A DNA stretch of 33,697 nt. Source: Calothrix sp. MO_192.B10 (GTDB lineage Bacteria; Cyanobacteriota; Cyanobacteriia; Cyanobacteriales; Nostocaceae). Below, in pieces: positions 16,173 through 24,181 of this stretch. The stretch covers positions 1 to 33,697 of the forward strand of contig JASJDS010000035.1 in NCBI GenBank assembly GCA_030065055.1, read 5' to 3'. Position 1 is the stretch's first letter, and every line of letters starts with the position of its first letter. A program made the position numbers and the translations under genes. The notes under the pieces were generated by a model that had not been told where the DNA came from, did not search any database, and saw only the letters and a program-made list of their open reading frames with translations.

Positions 16173-17419
16173 GTCTTTCTCCCCTTGTTTTGATTGGGAC
16201 TTTTACCGCGCTTTGTACTCTTTTCCTCACCCCGTTTACTTTTAGTAAGACTTGTATCGCCTTTTCTGCTAGTGTCGCTTTCCTTGCTTTTAGTTGGATG
16301 TGTATTGCTTTCCACACCAGTCTCCGGATCTTGTAACTTCACTTTCGCCACGCCCACTTTTTTCTTGGCTAGTGCAAAAACTGCATCATCGAAGACGGGT
16401 TTAACATTCTCCCACCGCCATCGTGATTTCAGTTCTTTCAGATAAGCAGGACGGTCTTTTTTTCGCTCCGCAGGGATGACAATATATGCAACATCCCAAG
16501 ATGGTTCGCTGGGTATTGGTTCATCACCCAAATTCCTAACTAATAGATAGGGTTTAGAGTAATCCTTCAAATCGAGTGCCCATACCTCACCATCGGGAAA
16601 CTTTATTTTTAAGTCATAGCGATCGCACTCTGGATACAGTTCTACCTCCAGCCCCAAATCTACTAACTTTTGGTACAGTCGAATTTCCGCACGTCCAGGG
16701 TAAAACCAAAAGCGTTCGATTCCACGTTTGAGTTTTAGGTGCTCACCAAGTAATTTTACTTTTCGCTTGAGCCTGCGTCCGGGTGGACAGCGATTACAGT
16801 TGGGGTTAGCAATTACTTGTCCTTGCTGATTGATAGATGCCAGTGCATGACAGTACGGACAAGCGTAAAAGTTTCCCTGTAACTCGTAGCAACTGGGTAC
16901 AGGTTCGTAGCATTCGTCTAACAAATCCGATAGCCCAACACCCAGTCCAAAGTTCCCTTTTGCTTCTACAAACTCCTGGTTCGACAAAACAGGATGCTCA
17001 ACAATAAACCTTCGGAACTTAGTGTAAATTTTCACTCCTTGAGGATGCGACTGACAGTGTTGGAGTAATATAGTTGCAATTTTCTTTTGCTCTTGATTCA
17101 GTACACTCCCACCAAAAGCTTCTGCTAACTCAATTGTTAATTCTGTGGGTTCCCCCAAAAAAAGCAAAGAGTCGCTTAAGTCTATGTCGTCGTCAATTCC
17201 CACTCCCCATTTTTCAAAGGGCTGCTCGCAAAGTTCGTAAAACTTCGGAACGCTAGCTGGTGCATCCTCTGGTTTAGCACCCACTAGAAATGCCAAAACT
17301 ACCTTGTCGTAACCCAGTTGCAAGTCTTGAGGGTAAGGATAAAGCTTCCCCTGACGTGCTTGAACCCTGATTAGACCAGCAGAAATTTGCTCAAGTGTGG
17401 GTATATTAAGTCTGTTCAC
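16169..17419 (-). CDS. pPIWI-RE-associated PD-(D/E)XK nuclease with zinc ribbon
   Basis: A 416-residue predicted DNA nuclease, first gene of the PIWI operon. The N-terminal helical domain (about 1-170) has no recognised relatives outside this context. A zinc-binding segment follows: CPYC (187-190) with CNRC (208-211). The nuclease fold then shows Glu245 in AEIRLYQKL, Asp269 in RYDLKIKFPDG and Asp283-x-Lys285 in VWALDLKDYSKP, a complete PD-(D/E)XK active site. The tail (about 365-416) is Lys/Ser/Gly-rich, low complexity and strongly basic, perhaps for nucleic-acid binding. It starts with GTG at 17419; only a weak AGGG precedes it, within a 40-bp dyad that may control the operon. The stop overlaps the helicase start by 4 bp. 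It probably cuts DNA exposed by the PIWI/helicase pair. Confidence 0.82.
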   Translation of the reverse strand: MNRLNIPTLEQISAGLIRVQARQGKLYPYPQDLQLGYDKVVLAFLVGAKPEDAPASVPKFYELCEQPFEKWGVGIDDDIDLSDSLLFLGEPTELTIELAEAFGGSVLNQEQKKIATILLQHCQSHPQGVKIYTKFRRFIVEHPVLSNQEFVEAKGNFGLGVGLSDLLDECYEPVPSCYELQGNFYACPYCHALASINQQGQVIANPNCNRCPPGRRLKRKVKLLGEHLKLKRGIERFWFYPGRAEIRLYQKLVDLGLEVELYPECDRYDLKIKFPDGEVWALDLKDYSKPYLLVRNLGDEPIPSEPSWDVAYIVIPAERKKDRPAYLKELKSRWRWENVKPVFDDAVFALAKKKVGVAKVKLQDPETGVESNTHPTKSKESDTSRKGDTSLTKSKRGEEKSTKRGKSPNQNKGRKT

Positions 17420-17420
17420 C

Positions 17421-17460
17421 AGTTACTACCCTAAAAAATGTATTTTTTATAATAGTAACT
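17421..17460 (-). promoter_or_regulatory. 40-bp symmetric dyad abutting the first gene of the pPIWI-RE operon
   Basis: AGTTACTA (17421-17428) and TAGTAACT (17453-17460) are perfect inverted copies. Inside, AAAAAAT (17433-17439) and ATTTTTT (17442-17448) form a second pair around a central GT, with equal 4-base spacers on both sides. The dyad ends one base from the GTG start and contains a -10-like TATTAT (17454-17449, minus strand). It could be a repressor operator or an mRNA hairpin that hides the ribosome site. No convincing -35 box was seen. Confidence 0.6.
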
Positions 17461-17548
17461 CTAAATAAATGATTTGTAGCTGTAAATATGTAAAAATTTT
17501 TATTTTTATAGAGGGTTGGGTCTAACGTGTCAAAATCCGGCAGCCTTA

Positions 17549-17596
17549 GGAAAAACCGCCCTATACCCAATATATTGGGTGTAGGACAGTTTTTCC
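17549..17596. terminator. Long hairpin between ubiD-like gene and pPIWI-RE operon
   Basis: GGAAAAAC (17549-17556) pairs with GTTTTTCC (17589-17596). An inner palindrome pairs CCTA (17560-17563) with TAGG and ACCCAATA (17565-17572) directly with TATTGGGT, so it could extrude as a cruciform. It lies 47 bases past the UbiD-family stop on the minus strand and probably insulates the metabolic cluster from the defence operon. The rest of 17461-17642 is AT-rich, without a gene. Confidence 0.6.
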
Positions 17597-17642
17597 AGGT
17601 AAAAAAAATTTAACGTTGATGGTTTGTACTCAACAATATGGC

Positions 17643-19214
17643 CTAATTTCTTCCTTCTGCAAATCCCCAAACGGCCCATTTTTCTCGAATTTTTTGCTTC
17701 ACCGGCTGAGGATAATTAGTCTCAAACGATAGCACCGGCTCTAAAGGATGACCAACTTGTTCCTGAATGGGAAGACAACTATAGATTACGAGTCCTCCCC
17801 GCCCTCGGAGCTTGGTTGCTACATCTAAATATACCTGTAATCCAGTTCCTTCAGAATCATACTGGGGATAGTGATAAACGCCTAATACAGGATTGTTGCG
17901 GGTTGCCAATGCCCAAACAACCTTGTCAATATTATCAGGTGGAATATCTTCACCCACCACAATCAATTTGGCACAAGTCTTGCCCACATGATGTGTCCAA
18001 AAGACATTGGCAATTTTATCGATGAAGTCATTCACCGTTAACCCTGTAATTTTATGCCAGCTATCGGGCACACGAATTACTAACCAGTGGGATGATGCTT
18101 CAAAGGGAGAAATGCCATCAATCACCGGAATTCCACCTTGACGTAAGATTTCTACAGCATTAGAAGCAATAAAAAAGCCACCATTAATTAGGGTAGAATC
18201 AATGGGAATGCCTGGGGTACAGATGGGAAGTATAGCGTTATCCCGAAATGTCACACAAGTAATATGTGCAGTGGGTTCTTCGTGAGACTCATCGGAAAGA
18301 TACCCTGGGAATTCCCCAAAGGGTCCTTCAATACTTTTTTGGGTTGCAGAAACAAACCCTTCCACAACAATTTCGCTACTGGCGGGTACTAGTAAATCAC
18401 TGGTTTCACATTTCACCATTTCCAGACCTTCACCTAACAAAGCACTGGCATATATATATTCATCATGCCAAGCAGGTGGTGCCGATGCTAATTGCACCGC
18501 CGCAACTGGAGGAACCCCAAAGGCGATCGCAAAGGGACAATCTTTTCCTTGTTTTTTCCACATATCATAAATCATCCCATTATGCTGAAAGGGTAACCAC
18601 AACCCGGTCATGGTATTTTTATTGACAATCATCCCCCGACTAATGGACCAATTTGTCCATCTATCTCCCAGGATCAGTGCATCATCTGGAGGAACTTCAC
18701 CTTCTGGTGACTGCACAATAATTGCCCCCGCAGTTTGGAGGTAGCGTCCTTTATCACCATCATGCAATAATGGAGCTGGCAGTTTATTTAAGTCAATCTC
18801 ATCACCCCGCCAGCAATTTTGTTTGCAGGGAGCTTGCTCGCAACTGACAACCACCGGTGGGTAAGAAGGCTCAGATTTTGCATCCAAAAGGGGATCTTGC
18901 ATTTCCACTGGTGTTGCGTCATCGGGTAAGCCCAGTAGTAGGGCTAAACGTTGCCACCTTTTACCTGGCACGCGACTGCAAGTCGGTCCTAATTCACTGG
19001 CCCGGAAACCAGGACTGTCCTTGACATGATTAAATATGGGGTAGGGAGCAACTGTTTCACTGGCATGACGAAGAATTGCACCCATCTCCAAATACCAATC
19101 CACTTCATCATTAATCTCAACGGCCTCTCCGCGATCCCGAAGTATCTCGATATATTCCCGGTAGGAACGGGGAATTTTGGTTCGATCGATCGTAAATTTT
19201 CGCTTAATACCCAT
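17643..19214 (-). CDS. UbiD-family prenylated-FMN decarboxylase
   Basis: A 523-residue UbiD-superfamily enzyme; members (de)carboxylate aromatic or alpha,beta-unsaturated acids using prenylated FMN made by a UbiX partner, which is not in this window. The cofactor/metal motif NWSISR (Asn188, Arg193), His211 shortly after, and the EGPFGEFPGY segment (296-305) with Glu281/Glu285 just upstream match the family's Arg-Glu-Glu site. An unusual Cys-rich stretch, CEQAPCKQNC, lies at 125-134. Length is typical. The ATG has AAAGGT upstream. It is on the same strand as the GMC/ferritin-like cluster and 360 bases beyond it, separated by a palindrome, so it may be the last step of that pathway or an independent unit. 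Substrate unknown. Confidence 0.88.
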   Translation of the reverse strand: MGIKRKFTIDRTKIPRSYREYIEILRDRGEAVEINDEVDWYLEMGAILRHASETVAPYPIFNHVKDSPGFRASELGPTCSRVPGKRWQRLALLLGLPDDATPVEMQDPLLDAKSEPSYPPVVVSCEQAPCKQNCWRGDEIDLNKLPAPLLHDGDKGRYLQTAGAIIVQSPEGEVPPDDALILGDRWTNWSISRGMIVNKNTMTGLWLPFQHNGMIYDMWKKQGKDCPFAIAFGVPPVAAVQLASAPPAWHDEYIYASALLGEGLEMVKCETSDLLVPASSEIVVEGFVSATQKSIEGPFGEFPGYLSDESHEEPTAHITCVTFRDNAILPICTPGIPIDSTLINGGFFIASNAVEILRQGGIPVIDGISPFEASSHWLVIRVPDSWHKITGLTVNDFIDKIANVFWTHHVGKTCAKLIVVGEDIPPDNIDKVVWALATRNNPVLGVYHYPQYDSEGTGLQVYLDVATKLRGRGGLVIYSCLPIQEQVGHPLEPVLSFETNYPQPVKQKIREKWAVWGFAEGRN

Positions 19215-19376
19215 CTTGTTACCTTTGGTTTATTTTTGGCACTACCCAATTTACATTTAATTCTCAGTGTTTAACTGGATGTAATATGAAGTGGTTTCTG
19301 AAAAGAATCTGATTCACATTTTTGCACCACAAGATTATTGAGAAAATCAGAGCCTGAAGACATTATTTTATAGTAG

Positions 19377-19393
19377 GGTGGGCAATGCCCACC
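19377..19393. terminator. GGTGGGCA palindrome, possible terminator
   Basis: GGTGGGCA-A-TGCCCACC forms a perfect 8-bp stem in the 360-base spacer between the 514-residue GMC oxidoreductase and the UbiD gene. The palindrome is a common cyanobacterial dispersed motif. The rest of 19215-19574 has no gene that I can support. Confidence 0.5.
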
Positions 19394-19574
19394 TTACACT
19401 TCCACTTCATTGGTGCAAGATATGTGCTTACCAATGATGAGGGCGCAAGCCGCAGCGCCCCTACAATGGATCTGCGATATGACAAATATTTTCATCACAT
19501 CCGTTGATACTGTAATCACATCCGTTAATGATGAATTGTCAGTTACCGTGGTAATTTCAATTCTGCAATTTTCC

Positions 19575-21119
19575 TTATCCTTGCCTATTTGCGGCAAGAT
19601 ATCGGGCTAGAGCAAACACTTGAGTAACCCCAGTCAATGTAGGATTCCAGGAGCCAGGGCGAGGGAAGACCATACTCCCAGCACCATAAAGATTAGATAG
19701 GAAATGAACCTGACTCCGAGGATTTGTTACCGAAGTCTCAGGATCGGTTCCCATCCAAAGTGTTCCGGCTGAGTGGACTAATCCATGGTTATGGATCGAA
19801 GTTGGAGGGGTAGATTGCCAGGAGCCATCTTCATGCTGGTACTCAACCGCAGCTCCATTGGACAATACATTGGCAATCTGAAATGTGGTTGTATCCATAA
19901 TCTTCCAGAATTCTTGATCCTGAGGACGCATGGTCACATGTACAATTGCATTCCCTTCCCCATCAACCCCTACATAATTCCAGGAATCAGCATTCGGCTC
20001 GCCTAAAAATTCACCCATGGTATGTAGCATAATCACGGCATACTTGGGATCTTGATAGGTTGCTACCGCTTGGGGCGTTGAGGCATCTGGGAGAATCTTA
20101 TATAAGATATCCTTGGATTCAGCAGGTTTAGGGTTATGAACAACGGTAATATGGGTATGGAGTAGCCGTCCCATTGTAGATCGCCCTGATAGGTAGAGAG
20201 CGATCGCCTGTAGCTGATTTGTCAAGGCTGGCATTTCCCCCACCGGCACCCGCAGGGCTAACCAGGAGCGGATATGACCACTCAAATTTTTCCCAACTAA
20301 GGGATTTTTGGGAAATGAACGAGCCATTAAGAAACCCGCTTCTAAAGTATTACAGGCCAAAAGAACCTGAGCATTCCCCACATTGATTGTGCCAGCAGTG
20401 GTTTCGATGCAAGTAATTTTGCCATCAGTGGCCACTAGTCGATGGGCTTCAGCATTGACGACTACTGCCAGCCGTTGGGGATGTGCTTGTATATCCTCCA
20501 CTAACACTGTAATGGGCGAAAACTTTGCCCATTCCTCTGGGGGAACATTTTGACCAGTAGCCATGGCAGAATCCAGGCCTCTAGGGTCTCCCATGGGTGT
20601 TGCAGTATCAATCTCTTTCAATCCTGCAAAGAGTCGATTACGCATGGCTGCGGCTAAAGCTTCATTGTCATTGCCAGGTAGCTTTAATGAGTAGCGTCTA
20701 CCGAGGAATTTTCCCGCTTCATACCATTCCGGGCGTAAAGACTTGATGGCATCTTCAGGCCAATCGGGCATCTCGGTTTTATCAGGTTGGGGAACCCAAG
20801 CGTTCCAAAATAATGCCCGTCCTCCCACATAGGGTATTTGAGGCATAAAATTCAAATTTTTGTCGTCGCCAGTGTATTTCCAAGGACGAATACCAACTTC
20901 TGTATTCAGTTTGACATAGGTTGGTGGTAAATTTTGAATATGTTCAGCAATGAGATAATTGCCTTTCTCCACCACCAGAATCTTAGCATTGGCATCCAGT
21001 TGTAACATCCGATGGGTAAAACTTGTACCGTAGGCACCACCGCCCAACACAATGTAGTCAAAGGTTTGGTTCTGAACCTGGGAAAGGGACTTAAAGTAAA
21101 GAGTATCAACCTCGCTCAT
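19575..21119 (-). CDS. GMC-family FAD oxidoreductase (no Cys cluster)
   Basis: A 514-residue glucose-methanol-choline family flavoenzyme oxidising an alcohol group. Visible: FAD dinucleotide-binding IVLGGGAYGTSF (about 24-35), VVEKG at the end of the second strand, GGRALFWNAW (about 99-108), and the C-terminal pair HSAGTLWMG (His449) and NPTLT (Asn492), the usual catalytic His/Asn. The spacing between them, 43 residues, is the same as in the other two GMC proteins here, but this one lacks their C-x5-C-x3-C motif and is about 100 residues shorter, so it is a distinct branch. A perfect AGGAGG precedes the ATG. It lies 108 bases after the acetoacetate-decarboxylase-like gene and probably shares its transcript. 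Confidence 0.9.
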   Translation of the reverse strand: MSEVDTLYFKSLSQVQNQTFDYIVLGGGAYGTSFTHRMLQLDANAKILVVEKGNYLIAEHIQNLPPTYVKLNTEVGIRPWKYTGDDKNLNFMPQIPYVGGRALFWNAWVPQPDKTEMPDWPEDAIKSLRPEWYEAGKFLGRRYSLKLPGNDNEALAAAMRNRLFAGLKEIDTATPMGDPRGLDSAMATGQNVPPEEWAKFSPITVLVEDIQAHPQRLAVVVNAEAHRLVATDGKITCIETTAGTINVGNAQVLLACNTLEAGFLMARSFPKNPLVGKNLSGHIRSWLALRVPVGEMPALTNQLQAIALYLSGRSTMGRLLHTHITVVHNPKPAESKDILYKILPDASTPQAVATYQDPKYAVIMLHTMGEFLGEPNADSWNYVGVDGEGNAIVHVTMRPQDQEFWKIMDTTTFQIANVLSNGAAVEYQHEDGSWQSTPPTSIHNHGLVHSAGTLWMGTDPETSVTNPRSQVHFLSNLYGAGSMVFPRPGSWNPTLTGVTQVFALARYLAANRQG

Positions 21120-21227
21120 CTAAAACCTCCTGGGAGTATGGAAATCTTATCTTCTCTGCGTCTTTGCGTCTGGAGCGTGAGATAAATCATCCCGCAATGG
21201 GAGCAACGCCGCATTTTGGGTTATCAG

Positions 21228-22106
21228 TTATGGGTAATAGGCTCGACTTTGAATTGCTGCAGGGGCGGAATTAAAAGTCCGAACAGCGGAGGCGGGTGAG
21301 TCTCCTATTAGTTTTGCCATATCTGCTTTCATCGGATGATCGCTTTCCCCTAAAACTAAATGAACTCGTGAGGCAGTTTCAGATGTTAAGAAACAGGTTT
21401 CCATTGGCTGAAGAATGTTCCATCGACAACCAATCATCTGCCCTTCAAAGGTTCCATATTCAGTAATGGGTGAAAAATTCCCAGGCAGCTTTGTTAAACC
21501 TGATAGATCGACAATACAAGTAAAAATAGCCTTATTGCTATCTTTGGGATCGTTAACTCGAAATCCCCATTTTTCCACCCATTCTGGCTTATAGGGACAG
21601 GTATCTTGTCGCACGGGGTTGGGGGAGGGTAGATTAACACCAAAGGTTGTCTTAAATTTTGGTTCTCCAAACAGGGTCTTACCTGCTTCGATCGCAACAT
21701 CTGCATCACAGGGCACATGGACTCGATGATTTCCCAGGAGCTTGGATTGCTCATCTCCTAACATAAACTGAGAAAAGGTCACTTCGGCAACCTGATCCGC
21801 CCGTTCCGTTGGATAGGAGACAATGTTCAATTCCAGTTCTTGGGTTAAGCCCGCCCCCGATGTTGACCATTTTTCCGGGGGAGTATCAATGCCAGCGGAG
21901 AACTGCCCCGCATACAGTTGGAAGTTAAAGCTAACTAGTGCTTGCCCTTCAAAGAGGGCAGGACTTAAACCGGTATTTGCCAGATAAGGCATGACCCGCT
22001 CACCAGGGACAAGGTAAAATACACCAATATTTGTCAATGATGCGTAGTAAAACGGCATCGTGAAAGGATAAGGAACGGATGGTAATGGTTTTCCCACTGA
22101 AGTCAT
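21228..22106 (-). CDS. Acetoacetate-decarboxylase-like protein
   Basis: A 292-residue soluble protein. The segment AGKTLFGEPKFKTTFG (141-156) resembles the G-x-P-K-K active-site region of acetoacetate decarboxylases, with Lys150 as a possible Schiff-base lysine; the second Lys of the pair is replaced by Phe. Mixed beta strands, little low complexity and no signal peptide. Members with this degenerate motif may act as hydratases, aldolases or other imine-forming enzymes, so the assignment is to fold rather than reaction. A good AGGAG precedes the ATG. It is separated from the upstream SnoaL-like gene by an inserted MITE-like element, so the operon may have been split here. It could also belong to an undefined family. 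Confidence 0.5.
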   Translation of the reverse strand: MTSVGKPLPSVPYPFTMPFYYASLTNIGVFYLVPGERVMPYLANTGLSPALFEGQALVSFNFQLYAGQFSAGIDTPPEKWSTSGAGLTQELELNIVSYPTERADQVAEVTFSQFMLGDEQSKLLGNHRVHVPCDADVAIEAGKTLFGEPKFKTTFGVNLPSPNPVRQDTCPYKPEWVEKWGFRVNDPKDSNKAIFTCIVDLSGLTKLPGNFSPITEYGTFEGQMIGCRWNILQPMETCFLTSETASRVHLVLGESDHPMKADMAKLIGDSPASAVRTFNSAPAAIQSRAYYP

Positions 22107-22166
22107 GAGAATTCTCCTAATAAATATGACGGTTATCGATGATAAGATGAAACATCTTTACAGTTG

Positions 22167-22560
22167 CTAGTACTTCACCACATTAATTTTGCGGGGTAAA
22201 CTAACTTCTATACTTATCTCCTCCTTTTATTTCTCTGCGCTCTCTGCGCCTCTGTGGTTCATTCCTCTACCCCGTAGAACTAATGTGGCGGAACACGGTG
22301 CGTTGCATTAATTTTGACGAGTCGTGGGTGTTTATATCCCCGACTTCTTTAAGGATGCTGCTGGCGAATAGTGGGTATAACCCCTCACTAGGTTAAAAAC
22401 TAGGGATTATTGGCATAATTTGGACTTGTTTTTTCTGCCCCCACTCCCCCACTCTCCCACTCCCCCACTCCCAAGAGGGTGATACCCCTGATTCGCCATT
22501 GGTATCCTTTAAGAAGTCGGGGATCTGCGACCTCTCAGAATTAATGTGGTGGAGTACTAG
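22167..22560. mobile_element. MITE-like element inside the metabolic cluster
   Basis: 394 bp bounded by 25-bp terminal inverted repeats with two mismatches: the left end begins CTAGTACTTCACCACATTAA (22167) and the right end is its complement (22536-22560). Nested inside are inverted arms with ATCCCCGACTTCTTTAAGGA (22336-22355; the mirrored arm ends at 22524), a CCCCACT heptad run (about 22438-22472) and the 19-mer CATTAATTTTGACGAGTCG (22306-22324), found inverted at 28839-28857. No transposase. It fills the spacer between the SnoaL-like and decarboxylase-like genes and ends 3 bp from the SnoaL-like stop. Confidence 0.75.
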
Positions 22561-22563
22561 CCC

Positions 22564-22998
22564 CTAATCTTTGGATTGAGGGTAGGGTTCAGCCTTGAGG
22601 GCAGCTTGAATGCGACTTGGATCGTAATACTGCCGCATCACCACAATCTTATGATCGGCATTAAACCGATAGAAGACAGCCCAATCATAGTGATAGGGGA
22701 CACTATTCCCACGGACCGTACCTTCTTCTCCCCCGATTGCTACCGCAGTATCGCCATTGAAAAATTGCTCGTGGATGCCCGCTTTGCCAATGGCAACGCT
22801 TTGCCCCAACTTTGTCCAGAAGGCGGAAAAGCCTACATGCCCATAATAGACACCGGTATAGGGAATACTAGCTGGACCAGAAATATCCCAAATAATATTT
22901 TTATCCATGCAGGCAAGGGCTGCATCTAAATTCCCTTGGCTATAAGCCTGTTGGAGAGCGTGGAGCGTCTCTTGATTGGAGTTAGTGCTGGGGTTCAT
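22564..22998 (-). CDS. SnoaL/NTF2-like cone-fold protein
   Basis: The preferred start is the ATG at 22998 (144 residues), because AAAGGAAA lies 5 bases before it; the longer frame from 23079 would overlap the previous gene by 98 bases. The protein has the SnoaL/NTF2-like pattern: an N-terminal helix pair (QETLHALQQAYSQGNLDAALACM), then IIWDISGPASIPYTGVYYGHVGFSAFW, and long C-terminal strands ending in MRQYYDPSRIQAAL. The fold is used by ketosteroid isomerase-like enzymes, polyketide cyclases, epoxide hydrolases and dehydratases. In the cluster it could isomerise or cyclise an oxidised intermediate; the reaction cannot be read from sequence. It overlaps the ferritin-like gene by 17 bases, implying translational coupling. 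Confidence 0.75.
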   Translation of the reverse strand: MNPSTNSNQETLHALQQAYSQGNLDAALACMDKNIIWDISGPASIPYTGVYYGHVGFSAFWTKLGQSVAIGKAGIHEQFFNGDTAVAIGGEEGTVRGNSVPYHYDWAVFYRFNADHKIVVMRQYYDPSRIQAALKAEPYPQSKD

Positions 22999-24181
22999 GC
23001 TGTTTCCTTTGCGCGGATAATTGGCTAAGGGTCTTAAACGAGGTTGTATCCTGGGAGGAAGGGGGGCATGTGAGTCCACCTACAAATTCAAAGGTAGGAA
23101 CTGCAAAGTATCCTGGTTTGCCAGGAAAGGGGTTACGAACAATGGGTTCATAGTCTGACCGTAAGGCACACATACGTACCACACTTTCCAGGAGCCGATC
23201 TGGTTTTCCATTGAGGGCGTATTCTAGAAGACAGAGCAATTCACTATATTTGCGGTTAAAGGCTTCAATATAAAGTCGTACCTCACTTCCTTCTGGATAA
23301 TCCCTGAGTTTGGCATTGGGAAAAGTCGGGTAAACATTTTCCCAGGGAACCTGAATCGCCTCTCCAGTGGGTCCTGTCTTAATTGTGTCTCCATGCTGGT
23401 AGAGACGACCTTGCTTCAATTCATTGAAACGAAAATAGTGAGCAACTTCTGGATAACCGGCGAGTACCTGACTCTCCCCCGTCCAGATTCCGTGGTGGGC
23501 ACCTTCCCCTTGGTCTTTGATGATCTGCATGGCTTCGATCGCAGTCTCTAGATTATACACCTCAACAATGGCTCCTCCTCCGTCATAGTAGTAAAGATGG
23601 GGAGTCACTTGTTTGTTGCGATCGCCACAAAAGACGGATTTCTCTCCAAATTTTTGCACCAATGCCCTGATTTTTGATTCAATGTAGGTGTAAAATTCAC
23701 CGATGGTCATGCCCTCGTCAACTCCCTGGAGGACTTTTTCGGCTCGAATGTAAGCAGCACGCTCGATCAATAACCCTTGATCAACGGCTTCTGGGGAAAA
23801 GTGAAGCAGGCTCACCTTGGCTCCATCCACCTTATAGGGCAGCCAGGTGGGAAAATCCGGCATAAACTGGGGGTAATAAATATGAGGTTCTCCTCCAATG
23901 GCATTGAGCACATTCCCAGCTAGGACAAAATGCAACATTTCCTCAATCACCACCGAGCGAATACATTCCAAAACCCGCCATGATGCCCCAGGTTTGAGGG
24001 TATAGAGCATATTCAGATAAATGGGAATGGTGGTATGCTCAATCTTCAGGGCATTTTGCAGATGGGTGCGTACATCCTTTAGCTCCCCATCCAAATCATC
24101 CTTCACCTCAAGGGAGACATATCCTTCGGTTTGGAGGGTTTTAGTCGCTGCTTCCAGAACCGCAGCAGTTAACTCTGGCAT
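22982..24181 (-). CDS. Ferritin-like diiron protein of the VioB/RebD iminophenyl-pyruvate dimer synthase type
   Basis: A 399-residue protein with the ferritin-like domain found in VioB and RebD-type enzymes of violacein and rebeccamycin biosynthesis. Putative diiron ligands: Glu48 (ALKIEHTTIP), Glu81-x2-His84 in IEEMLHFVLAGN, Glu162 in GEFYTYIE, Glu226 (DQGEGA) and Glu245-x2-His248 in YPEVAHYFRFNEL. This pattern fits the dimer-synthase family rather than storage ferritin. Here it stands alone, without the VioA- or RebO-type amino acid oxidase, so a different substrate is likely. GAGGAT precedes the ATG; the start overlaps the GMC gene upstream by 13 bases and the end overlaps the SnoaL-like gene. 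Oxidative coupling or O2 activation is a reasonable guess. Confidence 0.82.
   Translation of the reverse strand: MPELTAAVLEAATKTLQTEGYVSLEVKDDLDGELKDVRTHLQNALKIEHTTIPIYLNMLYTLKPGASWRVLECIRSVVIEEMLHFVLAGNVLNAIGGEPHIYYPQFMPDFPTWLPYKVDGAKVSLLHFSPEAVDQGLLIERAAYIRAEKVLQGVDEGMTIGEFYTYIESKIRALVQKFGEKSVFCGDRNKQVTPHLYYYDGGGAIVEVYNLETAIEAMQIIKDQGEGAHHGIWTGESQVLAGYPEVAHYFRFNELKQGRLYQHGDTIKTGPTGEAIQVPWENVYPTFPNAKLRDYPEGSEVRLYIEAFNRKYSELLCLLEYALNGKPDRLLESVVRMCALRSDYEPIVRNPFPGKPGYFAVPTFEFVGGLTCPPSSQDTTSFKTLSQLSAQRKQHEPQH

Noticed and set aside
23001-23079. Longer start (23079) for the SnoaL-like gene
   Set aside because: It would overlap the ferritin-like gene by 98 bases and add a Pro/Arg-rich extension, while the ATG at 22998 has a good ribosome site.
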